Source of the DNA: JAVBPT01 sp031549455
Lineage (GTDB): Bacteria > Bacillota > Clostridia > Lachnospirales > JAKSVV01
Reading direction: 5' to 3'
Assembly (NCBI GenBank): GCA_031549455.1
Contig: JAVBPT010000035.1
Span: forward strand, 1 to 15,251
DNA length: 15,251 bases
Below, in pieces: positions 7,079-13,713 of the stretch (its first letter is position 1; each line of letters starts with the position of its first letter). Made by a program: the position numbers and the translations under genes. The notes under the pieces were generated by a model. It saw only the letters and a program-made list of their open reading frames with translations, ran no database searches and was not told the DNA's origin.

Positions 7079-7107
7079 TTGGTACAAACAAGTCATCTTT
7101 TTATAAA
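7079..7107 (+). promoter_or_regulatory. Possible promoter of the phosphosugar mutase gene
   Basis: TTGGTA (7079-7084) and TATAAA (7102-7107), 17 bases apart, match consensus at 4 of 6 and 5 of 6 positions. A transcript starting near 7114 would carry nearly the whole hairpin at 7117-7152 in its leader. Confidence 0.4.
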
Positions 7108-7116
7108 TTGAACAAT

Positions 7117-7152
7117 ATAAATACTCTATAGAAAAAAGAATAGGGTATTTAT
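7117..7152 (+). promoter_or_regulatory. 13-bp leader hairpin enclosing the mutase ribosome binding site
   Basis: ATAAATACTCTAT (7117-7129) pairs with ATAGGGTATTTAT (7140-7152) around a 10-base A-rich loop. Every position pairs; the one departure from perfect symmetry is a T-G wobble. The only Shine-Dalgarno-like bases before the ATG at 7155 (AGGG, 7142-7145) fall inside the 3' arm. The same dyad could instead be a DNA operator. The structure is seen directly; its function is inferred. Confidence 0.6.
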
Positions 7153-7154
7153 TT

Positions 7155-8873
7155 ATGTTGGAAATTTTAAAATCAGAAAATCATTATATACGTGCACATG
7201 AGAAATGGTTAAATGATTCTTATATTGATGATGAAGATCGAATGACACTTCTTGAAATGACAAATGCGGAAATGAGAGAAAACTTTTCGAGTGAACTTGT
7301 TTTTGGAACGGGTGGAATACGAGAAAGAATGGGGCTTGGTACAAATTGTATCAATAAGTATACAATACGAAAAATAACCCAGGCGGTGTGCAATTATATG
7401 AAGAAAGCCTTTTTAAAAGAGGGACGCTACGTGGCGGTAATTTCATATGACACCAGGCAAAAATCAAAAGCGTTTGCGATTGAGGCGGCAAGAGTATTTA
7501 TGGCCAATGGAATCTATGTTTATCTTTTTGATAACGAAACACCGACACCTGTGTTAGCCTATTTTACAAAGGAGCTTAATGCAAATCTGGGCATTATGAT
7601 CACGGCAAGTCATAATTCGAAGGAATATAATGGCTATAAGGTATATAATGGTTTTGGTATGCAACTTACAAACGAGAATACCGAGATGATTCAAAGAGAG
7701 ATGAAAAAGATTGATTCATTTAAGAAAATTCGCTTTCTAAGCTTTTATCAATTCTCCAGGTTGGATCAAAAAAATATGAGTATTCTAGAAAATGAGGTGT
7801 ATGAAGACTATATTAAGCGTATTAAGGAGGAGATTGTTAATAAGGAGGTGTTGACCAGTTTTTATGAAGAAAAACAAAATCTGAGAATCGTGTATAGTCC
7901 GCTAAATGGAACGGGTTGCACGCTGAGTCAAAGAATTTTTGAGGAACTGGGTATTATACATGTTTTTATTCCGGAGGTGCAAAAACAAAAAGATCCCCAT
8001 TTTACAACGGTGCCAAAACCCAATCCAGAAGAATTGGAAAGCTTCAGGGTATCACTTGAACTTGCAGAGAAAGAAGATGCAGATGTCATTTTCTTAAACG
8101 ACCCAGATGCGGATCGATTGGGTGTGATGTACAAAGATAAGAATAGTCGTTATAGACTTCTTTCGGGCAATACGGTGGGGGTACTTCTGCTTTCCTATAT
8201 TCTTAAAACAAAAAAAGAAAAATTGATTGAAGAATTTGTTGCAAAAACAATCGTAACCACAAATATTGTAGAGCGAATTTGTAAAGACTATGGAATAGAA
8301 GTGAAGAATACGCATACTGGATTTAAAAACATCGGAAAACAGATTGTGAAGGAGCCTGAGAACTTTATTTTTGGTCTTGAGGAGAGCAATGGATATCTAA
8401 AAGGAAGTTACATTGCAGACAAGGACGGCATTGCCAGCATGATGCTTTTTGTGGAGTTTTTGCTCGGCCTAGAAAGGGATCAGATGCATCTTGAAGATTA
8501 TATTAGGGCGCTCTATGAAACCTATTCCTATTTTGATGATCTACTGATCACAAAAAGTTATCCTACATTAGAAGAAATAGGTAAAATCGATGAGATCATG
8601 AGTGATTTACGTCAAAAACCATTTTACGAAATAGCCAATCTAAAAATTAGCAGATACATCGATTATTCAAAAGGCGAAGGGGATTTTTATGCAAATGTTC
8701 TCTACTATGAATTAGAAGATGGAAGTTTCATCTGCGTGAGGCCATCGGGAACGGAACCCAAGATAAAAGTTTATGTAAACCTACTTGGGGAAAGTGAGAA
8801 AGAGCTAGAAGCCAAGAAAACTTTGTTTGCAAACTTTATTCGAAAAAATGTCCTAAAAGATTTGAATTTTTAA
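7155..8873 (+). CDS. pgcA: Phosphosugar mutase (phosphoglucomutase/phosphomannomutase, PgcA type)
   Basis: The 572 residues match the usual length of Firmicutes PgcA-type enzymes and show all alpha-D-phosphohexomutase landmarks: catalytic phosphoserine S152 in TASHNSKEYNGYK, the Mg-binding loop DPDADR (D316, D318, D320, R321), the sugar-binding loop GLEESNGY (407-414) and the phosphate-binding loop RPSGTEPK (529-536). The enzyme is cytosolic and interconverts hexose 1- and 6-phosphates, usually glucose, supplying precursors for UDP-glucose, glycogen or cell-wall glycans; phosphomannomutase activity cannot be excluded. The ATG at 7155 keeps the expected N-terminus (KWLNDSYIDDEDR). Its ribosome binding site is poor (AGGG) and buried in the hairpin just upstream. 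The end of the gene overlaps the -35 element of the next transcription unit. Confidence 0.9.
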   Translation: MLEILKSENHYIRAHEKWLNDSYIDDEDRMTLLEMTNAEMRENFSSELVFGTGGIRERMGLGTNCINKYTIRKITQAVCNYMKKAFLKEGRYVAVISYDTRQKSKAFAIEAARVFMANGIYVYLFDNETPTPVLAYFTKELNANLGIMITASHNSKEYNGYKVYNGFGMQLTNENTEMIQREMKKIDSFKKIRFLSFYQFSRLDQKNMSILENEVYEDYIKRIKEEIVNKEVLTSFYEEKQNLRIVYSPLNGTGCTLSQRIFEELGIIHVFIPEVQKQKDPHFTTVPKPNPEELESFRVSLELAEKEDADVIFLNDPDADRLGVMYKDKNSRYRLLSGNTVGVLLLSYILKTKKEKLIEEFVAKTIVTTNIVERICKDYGIEVKNTHTGFKNIGKQIVKEPENFIFGLEESNGYLKGSYIADKDGIASMMLFVEFLLGLERDQMHLEDYIRALYETYSYFDDLLITKSYPTLEEIGKIDEIMSDLRQKPFYEIANLKISRYIDYSKGEGDFYANVLYYELEDGSFICVRPSGTEPKIKVYVNLLGESEKELEAKKTLFANFIRKNVLKDLNF

Positions 8874-8889
8874 AAAAAAGTGCTATACT
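8862..8889 (+). promoter_or_regulatory. Extended -10 promoter of the cyclophilin-secA unit
   Basis: TTGAAT (8862-8867) and TATACT (8884-8889), 16 bases apart, with TG at 8881-8882 one base before the -10 (extended -10). The -35 lies inside the last codons of the phosphosugar mutase gene. Confidence 0.7.
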
Positions 8890-8918
8890 TCTAAAAAAGG
8901 TTATATAAAGGAGTGCAA

Positions 8919-9707
8919 ATGAAGAAATTAGGTGTTATGTGGTTATTCATTCTTGGGATTTTCTTGGTATCCTGTGGGAATGATACCAAGAAAAGTGAGA
9001 TATCCGTAAAAGAAGAATTTGACTATAAAACGGCGATAAATGAACAACTTGCTCCACCGTTAACGGGAGACACGGTTGCGATCATGGATACAAGCATGGG
9101 AACGGTCAAAATCAAACTTTTCCCAGAGCTTACGCAAAAAGCAGTGGAAAATTTTACCACGCATGCCCAAGATGGCTATTATGATAATCTAATCTTTCAT
9201 CGTGTAATGGAAGAGTTTATGATTCAGGGAGGAGACCCATTGGGAACTGGAAATGGGGGAGAGAGCATCTGGGGGACTCCTTTTGCGGACGAGTTCACCG
9301 AGAATCTCCATAATTTCAGAGGAGCGCTTTCCATGGCAAATTCGGGTCCAAACACCAATGGAAGCCAGTTTTTTATCGTACAAGCGAAAGAGGTGGGAGA
9401 GGATCTTGCGGCACAATTGAGACGTTATAGCTTTAGTGAGGACGTCATCCGTAAATATCAAGAGATTGGTGGAACACCATGGCTTGATAAACTTTTCTTC
9501 TCAAAGCATATACAGGAAGCGGCGCGTTTACAACAAGAACCTCGTCTTTTAAATGCGCATACGATTTTTGGTCAAGTGTACGAAGGGATGGATGTGGTAG
9601 ATGCGATTGCGGCCGTCGAGACTGGAGTGGATGAGGAAGGAAACCCAAACAACAAGCCAGTAAAAGATGTGCTGATTAAGAGTATAAAAATTGAAGTAAT
9701 GGAGTAA
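8919..9707 (+). CDS. Cyclophilin-type peptidyl-prolyl isomerase lipoprotein
   Basis: The ATG at 8919 follows AAGGAG (8908-8913) by 5 bases; an upstream in-frame GTG at 8913 overlaps that site and is rejected. The 262-residue product begins with a lipoprotein signal peptide ending in LVSC, with lipobox Cys19. From about residue 52 it is a cyclophilin: FHRV (93-96) with catalytic Arg95, QGGDP (103-107), NSGPNTNGSQFFI (131-143) and HTIFGQV (204-210). A roughly 50-residue insertion (about 146-200) separates the last two core motifs, as in other Firmicutes members. It should catalyse prolyl cis-trans isomerisation of exported proteins on the outer face of the membrane. It ends 3 bases before secA and carries secA's ribosome binding site in its last codons, so the two are co-translated. 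Confidence 0.9.
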   Translation: MKKLGVMWLFILGIFLVSCGNDTKKSEISVKEEFDYKTAINEQLAPPLTGDTVAIMDTSMGTVKIKLFPELTQKAVENFTTHAQDGYYDNLIFHRVMEEFMIQGGDPLGTGNGGESIWGTPFADEFTENLHNFRGALSMANSGPNTNGSQFFIVQAKEVGEDLAAQLRRYSFSEDVIRKYQEIGGTPWLDKLFFSKHIQEAARLQQEPRLLNAHTIFGQVYEGMDVVDAIAAVETGVDEEGNPNNKPVKDVLIKSIKIEVME

Positions 9708-9710
9708 CAA

Positions 9711-12452
9711 ATGATAATAAAAACAGTTTATGAATCCGTTTTTGGAACATATAGCAAAAAAATAATTAAAAAGTATATGCCTCTTGTGAAACAGGTTTCA
9801 GATTTGGAACCTAAGATTTCTGCACTTTCAGATGCTGAGCTTGCTGAAAAGACGACCGAATTTAAAAATCGTCTTGCAAATGGAGAAACGTTGGATGATA
9901 TTATGATAGAGGCATTTGCGGTGGTAAGAGAGGCCGGAAAAAGAACCATTGACAAGAGACACTTTGATGTGCAAATCTTAGGTGGAATCTTGCTTCATAA
10001 AGGGAACATTGTTGAAATGAAAACCGGGGAGGGGAAAACGCTTGTTTCCACACTTCCTGCCTACCTAAATGCCCTGCTTGAAAAAGGGGTGCATATTATT
10101 ACAGTGAATGATTACCTGGCAAGGCGTGACTCCGAGTGGATGGGAAAGATTCATCGTTTCTTAGGACTAACGGTGGGCGTGGTGGTAAGTGATCTGAAAC
10201 CACCAGATCGTAGAACCGCCTATGCCTCGGATATTACTTATGGCACCAATAATGAGTTTGGGTTTGATTACTTGCGGGACCATATGGCCATCTATCAGGA
10301 AGAACTGGTTCAAAGGGATCTGCATTATGCGATCATCGATGAAGTGGACTCGGTGCTGATTGATGAAGCCAGAACACCTCTCATTATTTCAGGAAAAAGT
10401 GATAAGTCTACTCAGCTTTATCAAAGAGCTGATCTTTTTGTAAGAACTTTAATAAAGGGGAGAGTCATTACGCCACAAGATAAGATGACCATGATTATGA
10501 AGCGAGCGATGGATGAAGAGGGTGACTTTGTTGTGGACGAAAAAGCGCATACCGTTGTTTTGACAGGAGAGGGCGTGACCAAGGCAGAACGATACTTTAG
10601 CATTGAAAATCTAGCGGACTCGGAAAATATAGAAATCCAACATCATATTAACATTGCGCTTAGAGCTCACTATTTAATGAAGCTCGAAAAGGATTATATC
10701 GTGGTGGATGGAAAAATCGTGATTGTGGATGAATTCACAGGACGTCTTATGCCGGGAAGAAGATATTCAGATGGTCTACATCAGGCGATCGAGGCAAAGG
10801 AAAAAGTAGAGGTAAAGAGCGAAAGCAAGACACTTGCAACCATTACGCTACAAAGCTATTTTAATAAATATGATAAAAAAGCCGGAATGACGGGAACTGC
10901 TCTAACGGAAGAGGATGAGTTTAGAGAAATCTATAACGTAGCCTGTGTGGAATTACCAACCAATAAACCGGTGGTTAGAAAGGATCTAACCGATCAGGTG
11001 TATAAAACCAGACGAGAAAAGCTAAATGGAATTGTGAAAGCAATTGCGGAGGCACATGAAATTGGACAACCTGTGCTTGTGGGGACCATTACGATTGAGG
11101 CCTCAGAAGAAATTAGTAAGATGCTCTCACAAAAACGAATCAATCATCAGGTGTTGAATGCCAAATTCCATGAAAGAGAAGCCGAAATTGTGGCGCAGGC
11201 TGGACGATTTAAGAATGTGACGATTGCTACAAACATGGCGGGGCGTGGTACTGACATTATCCTGGGTGGAAATCCAGAATACATGGCCAAAATGGAGATG
11301 AGAAGAACCGGGACCTCAGAAGAGCTCATTGCTGTGTGTGACAGTATTAATGAAACAGACAATGAAGAAATTATGGAAGTCAGAAAAAGGTTTAGTGAAC
11401 TAAAAGACCAATACAAACAAGATACCGATGCCGAAAGAGAAAAAGTAATCGCGGTAGGCGGCCTTAAAATCATTGGAACAGAACGACATGAGTCCAGACG
11501 TATTGACAATCAGCTGAGAGGTCGTGCCGGAAGGCAAGGAGACCCCGGGGAGACTCGATTTTATATCTCACTTGAAGATGACCTAATGCGGCTCTTCGGT
11601 TCAGAAAGAATGTTAGGTCTTCTGAACTCTATGAACATGCCTGAAGGACTTGCAATTGAGCATGGGATGTTGTCTGGAACCATTGAGACTGCGCAAAAGA
11701 AAGTGGAAGAAAGAAACTTTGGAACTCGTAAACGGTTGCTGGAGTATGATAATGTAATGAATGAGCAAAGAAAAGTGATCTATGATGAGCGAAGCGTGGT
11801 TTTAAACGGTGAAGATGTAAAGCATGTGATTATGGGAATGGTAGATGACATCATTGATCTTCTTATTCAAAAAAATATTTTAAATGTACAGGAAGACCCC
11901 AATGTAGAGTCGTTGATTAAAGAGTTTTGCGACTTATTTCCGGTACTGGAAGAGTTTACCCTTGATTTAGAAGCGTTATATGTGGAGGATGTGCGAAATA
12001 AATTAAAAGGAATAGCCACCGATTTATATGAAAAGAAAGAACAAGAGATGACAGAAAAGATCATGAGAGAGGCTGAGAGGGTTGTTCTTCTGAAGATTGT
12101 GGACGAAAAGTGGATTGACCACATCGATGCCATGGAACAGATGAAGCAATGGATTGTGCTACAAGGATATGCACAAAGGGATCCATTGATTGAGTATCAA
12201 ATTACTTCAAATGATATGTTTGAAGCATTAATACAAGATATTAAATTTGAAACCATTCGAAACATTTATAACGTAAGAGCTTATCAAAAGATTGAAAGAG
12301 AAAAAGTGGCTAAAAATATGGTTGCAAACCATGGAGATGAAGAGATGAAGCAAAAACAAAGGGTGAAAGAAAACAAGAAGGACGACCGAAATGCACTTTG
12401 TCCTTGTGGAAGCGGGAAAAAATATAAACACTGCTGTGGGAAGCAATTATAA
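9711..12452 (+). CDS. secA: SecA preprotein translocase ATPase
   Basis: The 913-residue protein starts with the family's usual N-terminal helix and shows Walker A MKTGEGKT (103-110), TVNDYLARRD (131-140), DEVD (210-213), MTGTALTEEDEF in the middle, NMAGRGTDIILGG, and the second-motor sequence QLRGRAGRQGDPGETRFY. It ends in a SEC-C zinc motif (C897, C899, C908, C909) with a Lys-rich lead-in, the site that binds SecB or ribosomes in other SecA proteins. An insertion of about 50 residues after the GGNPEY sequence, rich in Glu and Lys, explains much of the extra length over Bacillus SecA (841) and occurs in clostridial SecA. It drives Sec-dependent export through SecYEG. GGAG (9701-9704) is 6 bases before the ATG. 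Confidence 0.97.
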   Translation: MIIKTVYESVFGTYSKKIIKKYMPLVKQVSDLEPKISALSDAELAEKTTEFKNRLANGETLDDIMIEAFAVVREAGKRTIDKRHFDVQILGGILLHKGNIVEMKTGEGKTLVSTLPAYLNALLEKGVHIITVNDYLARRDSEWMGKIHRFLGLTVGVVVSDLKPPDRRTAYASDITYGTNNEFGFDYLRDHMAIYQEELVQRDLHYAIIDEVDSVLIDEARTPLIISGKSDKSTQLYQRADLFVRTLIKGRVITPQDKMTMIMKRAMDEEGDFVVDEKAHTVVLTGEGVTKAERYFSIENLADSENIEIQHHINIALRAHYLMKLEKDYIVVDGKIVIVDEFTGRLMPGRRYSDGLHQAIEAKEKVEVKSESKTLATITLQSYFNKYDKKAGMTGTALTEEDEFREIYNVACVELPTNKPVVRKDLTDQVYKTRREKLNGIVKAIAEAHEIGQPVLVGTITIEASEEISKMLSQKRINHQVLNAKFHEREAEIVAQAGRFKNVTIATNMAGRGTDIILGGNPEYMAKMEMRRTGTSEELIAVCDSINETDNEEIMEVRKRFSELKDQYKQDTDAEREKVIAVGGLKIIGTERHESRRIDNQLRGRAGRQGDPGETRFYISLEDDLMRLFGSERMLGLLNSMNMPEGLAIEHGMLSGTIETAQKKVEERNFGTRKRLLEYDNVMNEQRKVIYDERSVVLNGEDVKHVIMGMVDDIIDLLIQKNILNVQEDPNVESLIKEFCDLFPVLEEFTLDLEALYVEDVRNKLKGIATDLYEKKEQEMTEKIMREAERVVLLKIVDEKWIDHIDAMEQMKQWIVLQGYAQRDPLIEYQITSNDMFEALIQDIKFETIRNIYNVRAYQKIEREKVAKNMVANHGDEEMKQKQRVKENKKDDRNALCPCGSGKKYKHCCGKQL

Positions 12453-12463
12453 ATCAAGAGCTC

Positions 12464-12478
12464 CAAAATAGTATTTTG
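12464..12478. repeat. 7-1-7 palindrome between secA and the DUF1653-like gene
   Basis: CAAAATA (12464-12470), G, TATTTTG (12472-12478) is perfectly symmetric. The 7-1-7 spacing is like that of Fur-family operators, but the base content does not match the Fur or PerR consensus. As RNA it would be a weak AT-rich hairpin without a T-run, so it is not a terminator. Function unknown. Confidence 0.35.
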
Positions 12479-12496
12479 TAGATGAGGAGAGATAAG

Positions 12497-12724
12497 ATGA
12501 ATATTGAAACCGGAAAAATGTATATACATTATAAGGGGAAGCGAGTAAAAGTGATCTGCAAGGGACTAGACTCAGAAACAAAAAAGGAAATGATAGCGAT
12601 AGAGGAATTGGAAGAATCGCAAGGATATCCAAAAGGACAAATATGGTTTAGACTTTCAGAAGATTTTTTTGATGAAGTGAACCAAAATGGACAGAGATAT
12701 AGGTTTGAGCTATGTAAAGAGTAA
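12497..12724 (+). CDS. Small DUF1653-like protein
   Basis: AGGAG (12485-12489) is 7 bases before the ATG at 12497, giving 75 residues; an in-frame ATG at 12482 sits at the edge of the ribosome binding site and is rejected. The pattern G-x-M-Y-x-H-Y-K-G-K near the start, a Glu-rich centre, QIWFRLSEDFFDEV (about 48-61) and a final RYRFE match the DUF1653 layout (YxHYKG ... WxRP ... F ... RF), although the WxRP position reads WFRL. No function is known for the family. It lies 44 bases after secA with no terminator between them, so it is probably read from the secA unit. Its stop codon is part of the terminator stem. Confidence 0.7.
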   Translation: MNIETGKMYIHYKGKRVKVICKGLDSETKKEMIAIEELEESQGYPKGQIWFRLSEDFFDEVNQNGQRYRFELCKE

Positions 12725-12752
12725 AATGGATGTAAACATCTTACTCTTTTTT
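12716..12752 (+). terminator. Terminator of the cyclophilin-secA-DUF1653 unit
   Basis: AAAGAGTAA (12716-12724) pairs with TTACTCTTT (12741-12749); inside, GATG (12729-12732) pairs with CATC (12737-12740). T-run 12747-12752 follows. The stop codon of the upstream gene is part of the stem. Confidence 0.85.
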
Positions 12753-12800
12753 GTAGCTTGTGGTCAACTGGAAAGTGGAATGGTAAAAAAGGAGGCACGA

Positions 12801-13538
12801 ATGAAAGACAATGATATTGAAGCAATTATTTTTGATGTAGACGGATTAATGTTCGGAACGGAAAGGTTATATGAAGAAGCATTTGCGATGATTGCAAAGA
12901 AGTGGGGATATGAAGCTGAAGTATCAGAAGCGTTTATAAAAGATTGTAAGGGCAAACGAAAAGAAGATATAAAAGTTTTATTTAAATCATTGTTAGACGG
13001 AATATCTTTGGAAAAAGAGAGAAAAGAGTTTGATTTTGATGAATATTTAAAGCAGCTTTTGGATTATCTTGATGAAGCGATAGAGACCAGAGGGTTGCCT
13101 GTTAAGGATGGATTAATCGAATTATTACAATATGCAAGAGAAAATAGGATTAAAATTGCAATAGGCACATCGGAGAAGTCCCCTAGAATACAATCCTACT
13201 TACAGAAAGCGAATATTACTGCAGATAGCTTTGACGCAATCATATGTGGGGATATGGTGCAAAATGGGAAACCGGCTCCGGATATTTTCCTTAAAGCATG
13301 TGAAGCGCTATCTGTAAACCCGGAGAAAACAATGGTTTTAGAGGATGCGCCAAGCGGAATTATTGCTGCATATCGTGCAGGAGCAAAACCGGTGATGGTT
13401 ATTGATTGCATAGAGCCAACGGATGAGATAAGAAACATGTTATTTACGGAGCCATTTCATTCTTTAACAGAGGTGCAAGAAATGCTAGTTATGAAAAAGG
13501 GAGAAGTAGAGCGCCCGGATGGCGACCCGGATCATTGA
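12801..13538 (+). CDS. HAD-superfamily hydrolase (beta-phosphoglucomutase-like subfamily)
   Basis: The start at 12801 is fixed by AAAAGGAGG (ending at 12795) 5 bases upstream; earlier in-frame ATGs lie before or inside the terminator. The 245 residues include motif I DVDGLMFGTE (nucleophile Asp12, acid/base Asp14), motif II Thr in IGTS, motif III Lys in NGKPAPD and motif IV LEDAPSG, with a helical cap between motifs I and II. It is a Mg-dependent cytosolic phosphatase or mutase on small phosphorylated metabolites, substrate unknown. The conserved fold ends near TEVQEMLV. The last 16 residues (MKKGEVERPDGDPDH region) are unusual, use GC-rich codons, and their frame stays open past the TGA stop for about 41 codons. 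TGA is used by no other complete gene here. I see no clear promoter between the preceding terminator and this gene. Confidence 0.85.
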   Translation: MKDNDIEAIIFDVDGLMFGTERLYEEAFAMIAKKWGYEAEVSEAFIKDCKGKRKEDIKVLFKSLLDGISLEKERKEFDFDEYLKQLLDYLDEAIETRGLPVKDGLIELLQYARENRIKIAIGTSEKSPRIQSYLQKANITADSFDAIICGDMVQNGKPAPDIFLKACEALSVNPEKTMVLEDAPSGIIAAYRAGAKPVMVIDCIEPTDEIRNMLFTEPFHSLTEVQEMLVMKKGEVERPDGDPDH

Positions 13539-13661
13539 GATGAGTTTCGTAAATTAGAGAACCGGAGCTCTGAAGTGGTAAGAACGATTAATATTGTTAT
13601 GGGAAGAATGAATCGTAAGTGCGATTTATTTTTTTATCAAAAAAACCAACAAAAGGATTGA
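13539..13661 (+). other. In-frame open extension after the HAD stop codon
   Basis: Directly after the TGA at 13536-13538 the same frame stays open to a second TGA at 13659-13661 and reads DEFRKLENRSSEVVRT followed by INIVMGRMNRKCDLFFYQ. The first part has balanced, gene-like codons and would form an amphipathic helix; the later part runs into a terminator hairpin. There is no ribosome binding site for a separate gene. It may be a decayed or fused gene fragment, or chance. I do not recognise the peptide. Confidence 0.35.
13611..13635 (+). terminator. Probable terminator after the HAD gene
   Basis: AATCGT (13611-13616), loop AAGT, GCGATT (13621-13626), including one T-G wobble pair, then TA and a run of seven T (13629-13635). 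It lies just before the promoter of the transglycosylase gene. Confidence 0.65.
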
Positions 13662-13686
13662 CATATTTATCCATATGGGTTATAAT
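13658..13686 (+). promoter_or_regulatory. Perfect consensus promoter of the transglycosylase gene
   Basis: TTGACA (13658-13663) and TATAAT (13681-13686) with an ideal 17-base spacer. Transcription should begin near 13693, leaving a leader of about 20 bases. Confidence 0.88.
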
Positions 13687-13701
13687 GGTATAAAAGGAAA
13701 C

Positions 13702-13710
13702 ATGTGGTGA
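13702..13710 (+). promoter_or_regulatory. Two-codon upstream reading frame ATG-TGG-TGA
   Basis: ATG TGG TGA lies 3 bases before, and in frame with, the start codon at 13714. The best ribosome binding site in the leader, AGGA (13695-13698), is spaced for this first ATG (3 bases), not for the second (15 bases). It may set translation of the gene by reinitiation, or may be accidental. Confidence 0.4.
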
Positions 13711-13713
13711 AAT

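Noticed and set aside
7077..7098. Terminator after pdaA (GTTTG-GTA-CAAAC)
   Set aside because: The stem is only 5 bp with a 3-base loop, and the T-run (7098-7102) is about nine bases away from the stem; it may partly be promoter sequence instead.
7346..7365. TTGTAT-N8-ATACAA inverted repeat resembling the 1604-1621 dyad
   Set aside because: It lies within a conserved coding part of the phosphosugar mutase (NKYTIRK region), and the spacing differs from the operator-like dyad.
11147..11509. 120-codon minus-strand frame inside secA
   Set aside because: Shadow of the conserved secA second-motor region; Ser/Leu-rich product with no recognisable motif.
13536..13580. Selenocysteine insertion at the HAD TGA codon
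   Set aside because: The only hairpin downstream of the TGA (AGAG/CTCT around an 8-base loop) is short and not a convincing SECIS element, and the position is a C-terminal tail outside the catalytic fold.
13536..13710. Genetic code with TGA as Trp
   Set aside because: Trp is encoded by TGG throughout the genes, none of the complete genes contains an internal TGA, and the TGA at 13708 lies outside any gene.
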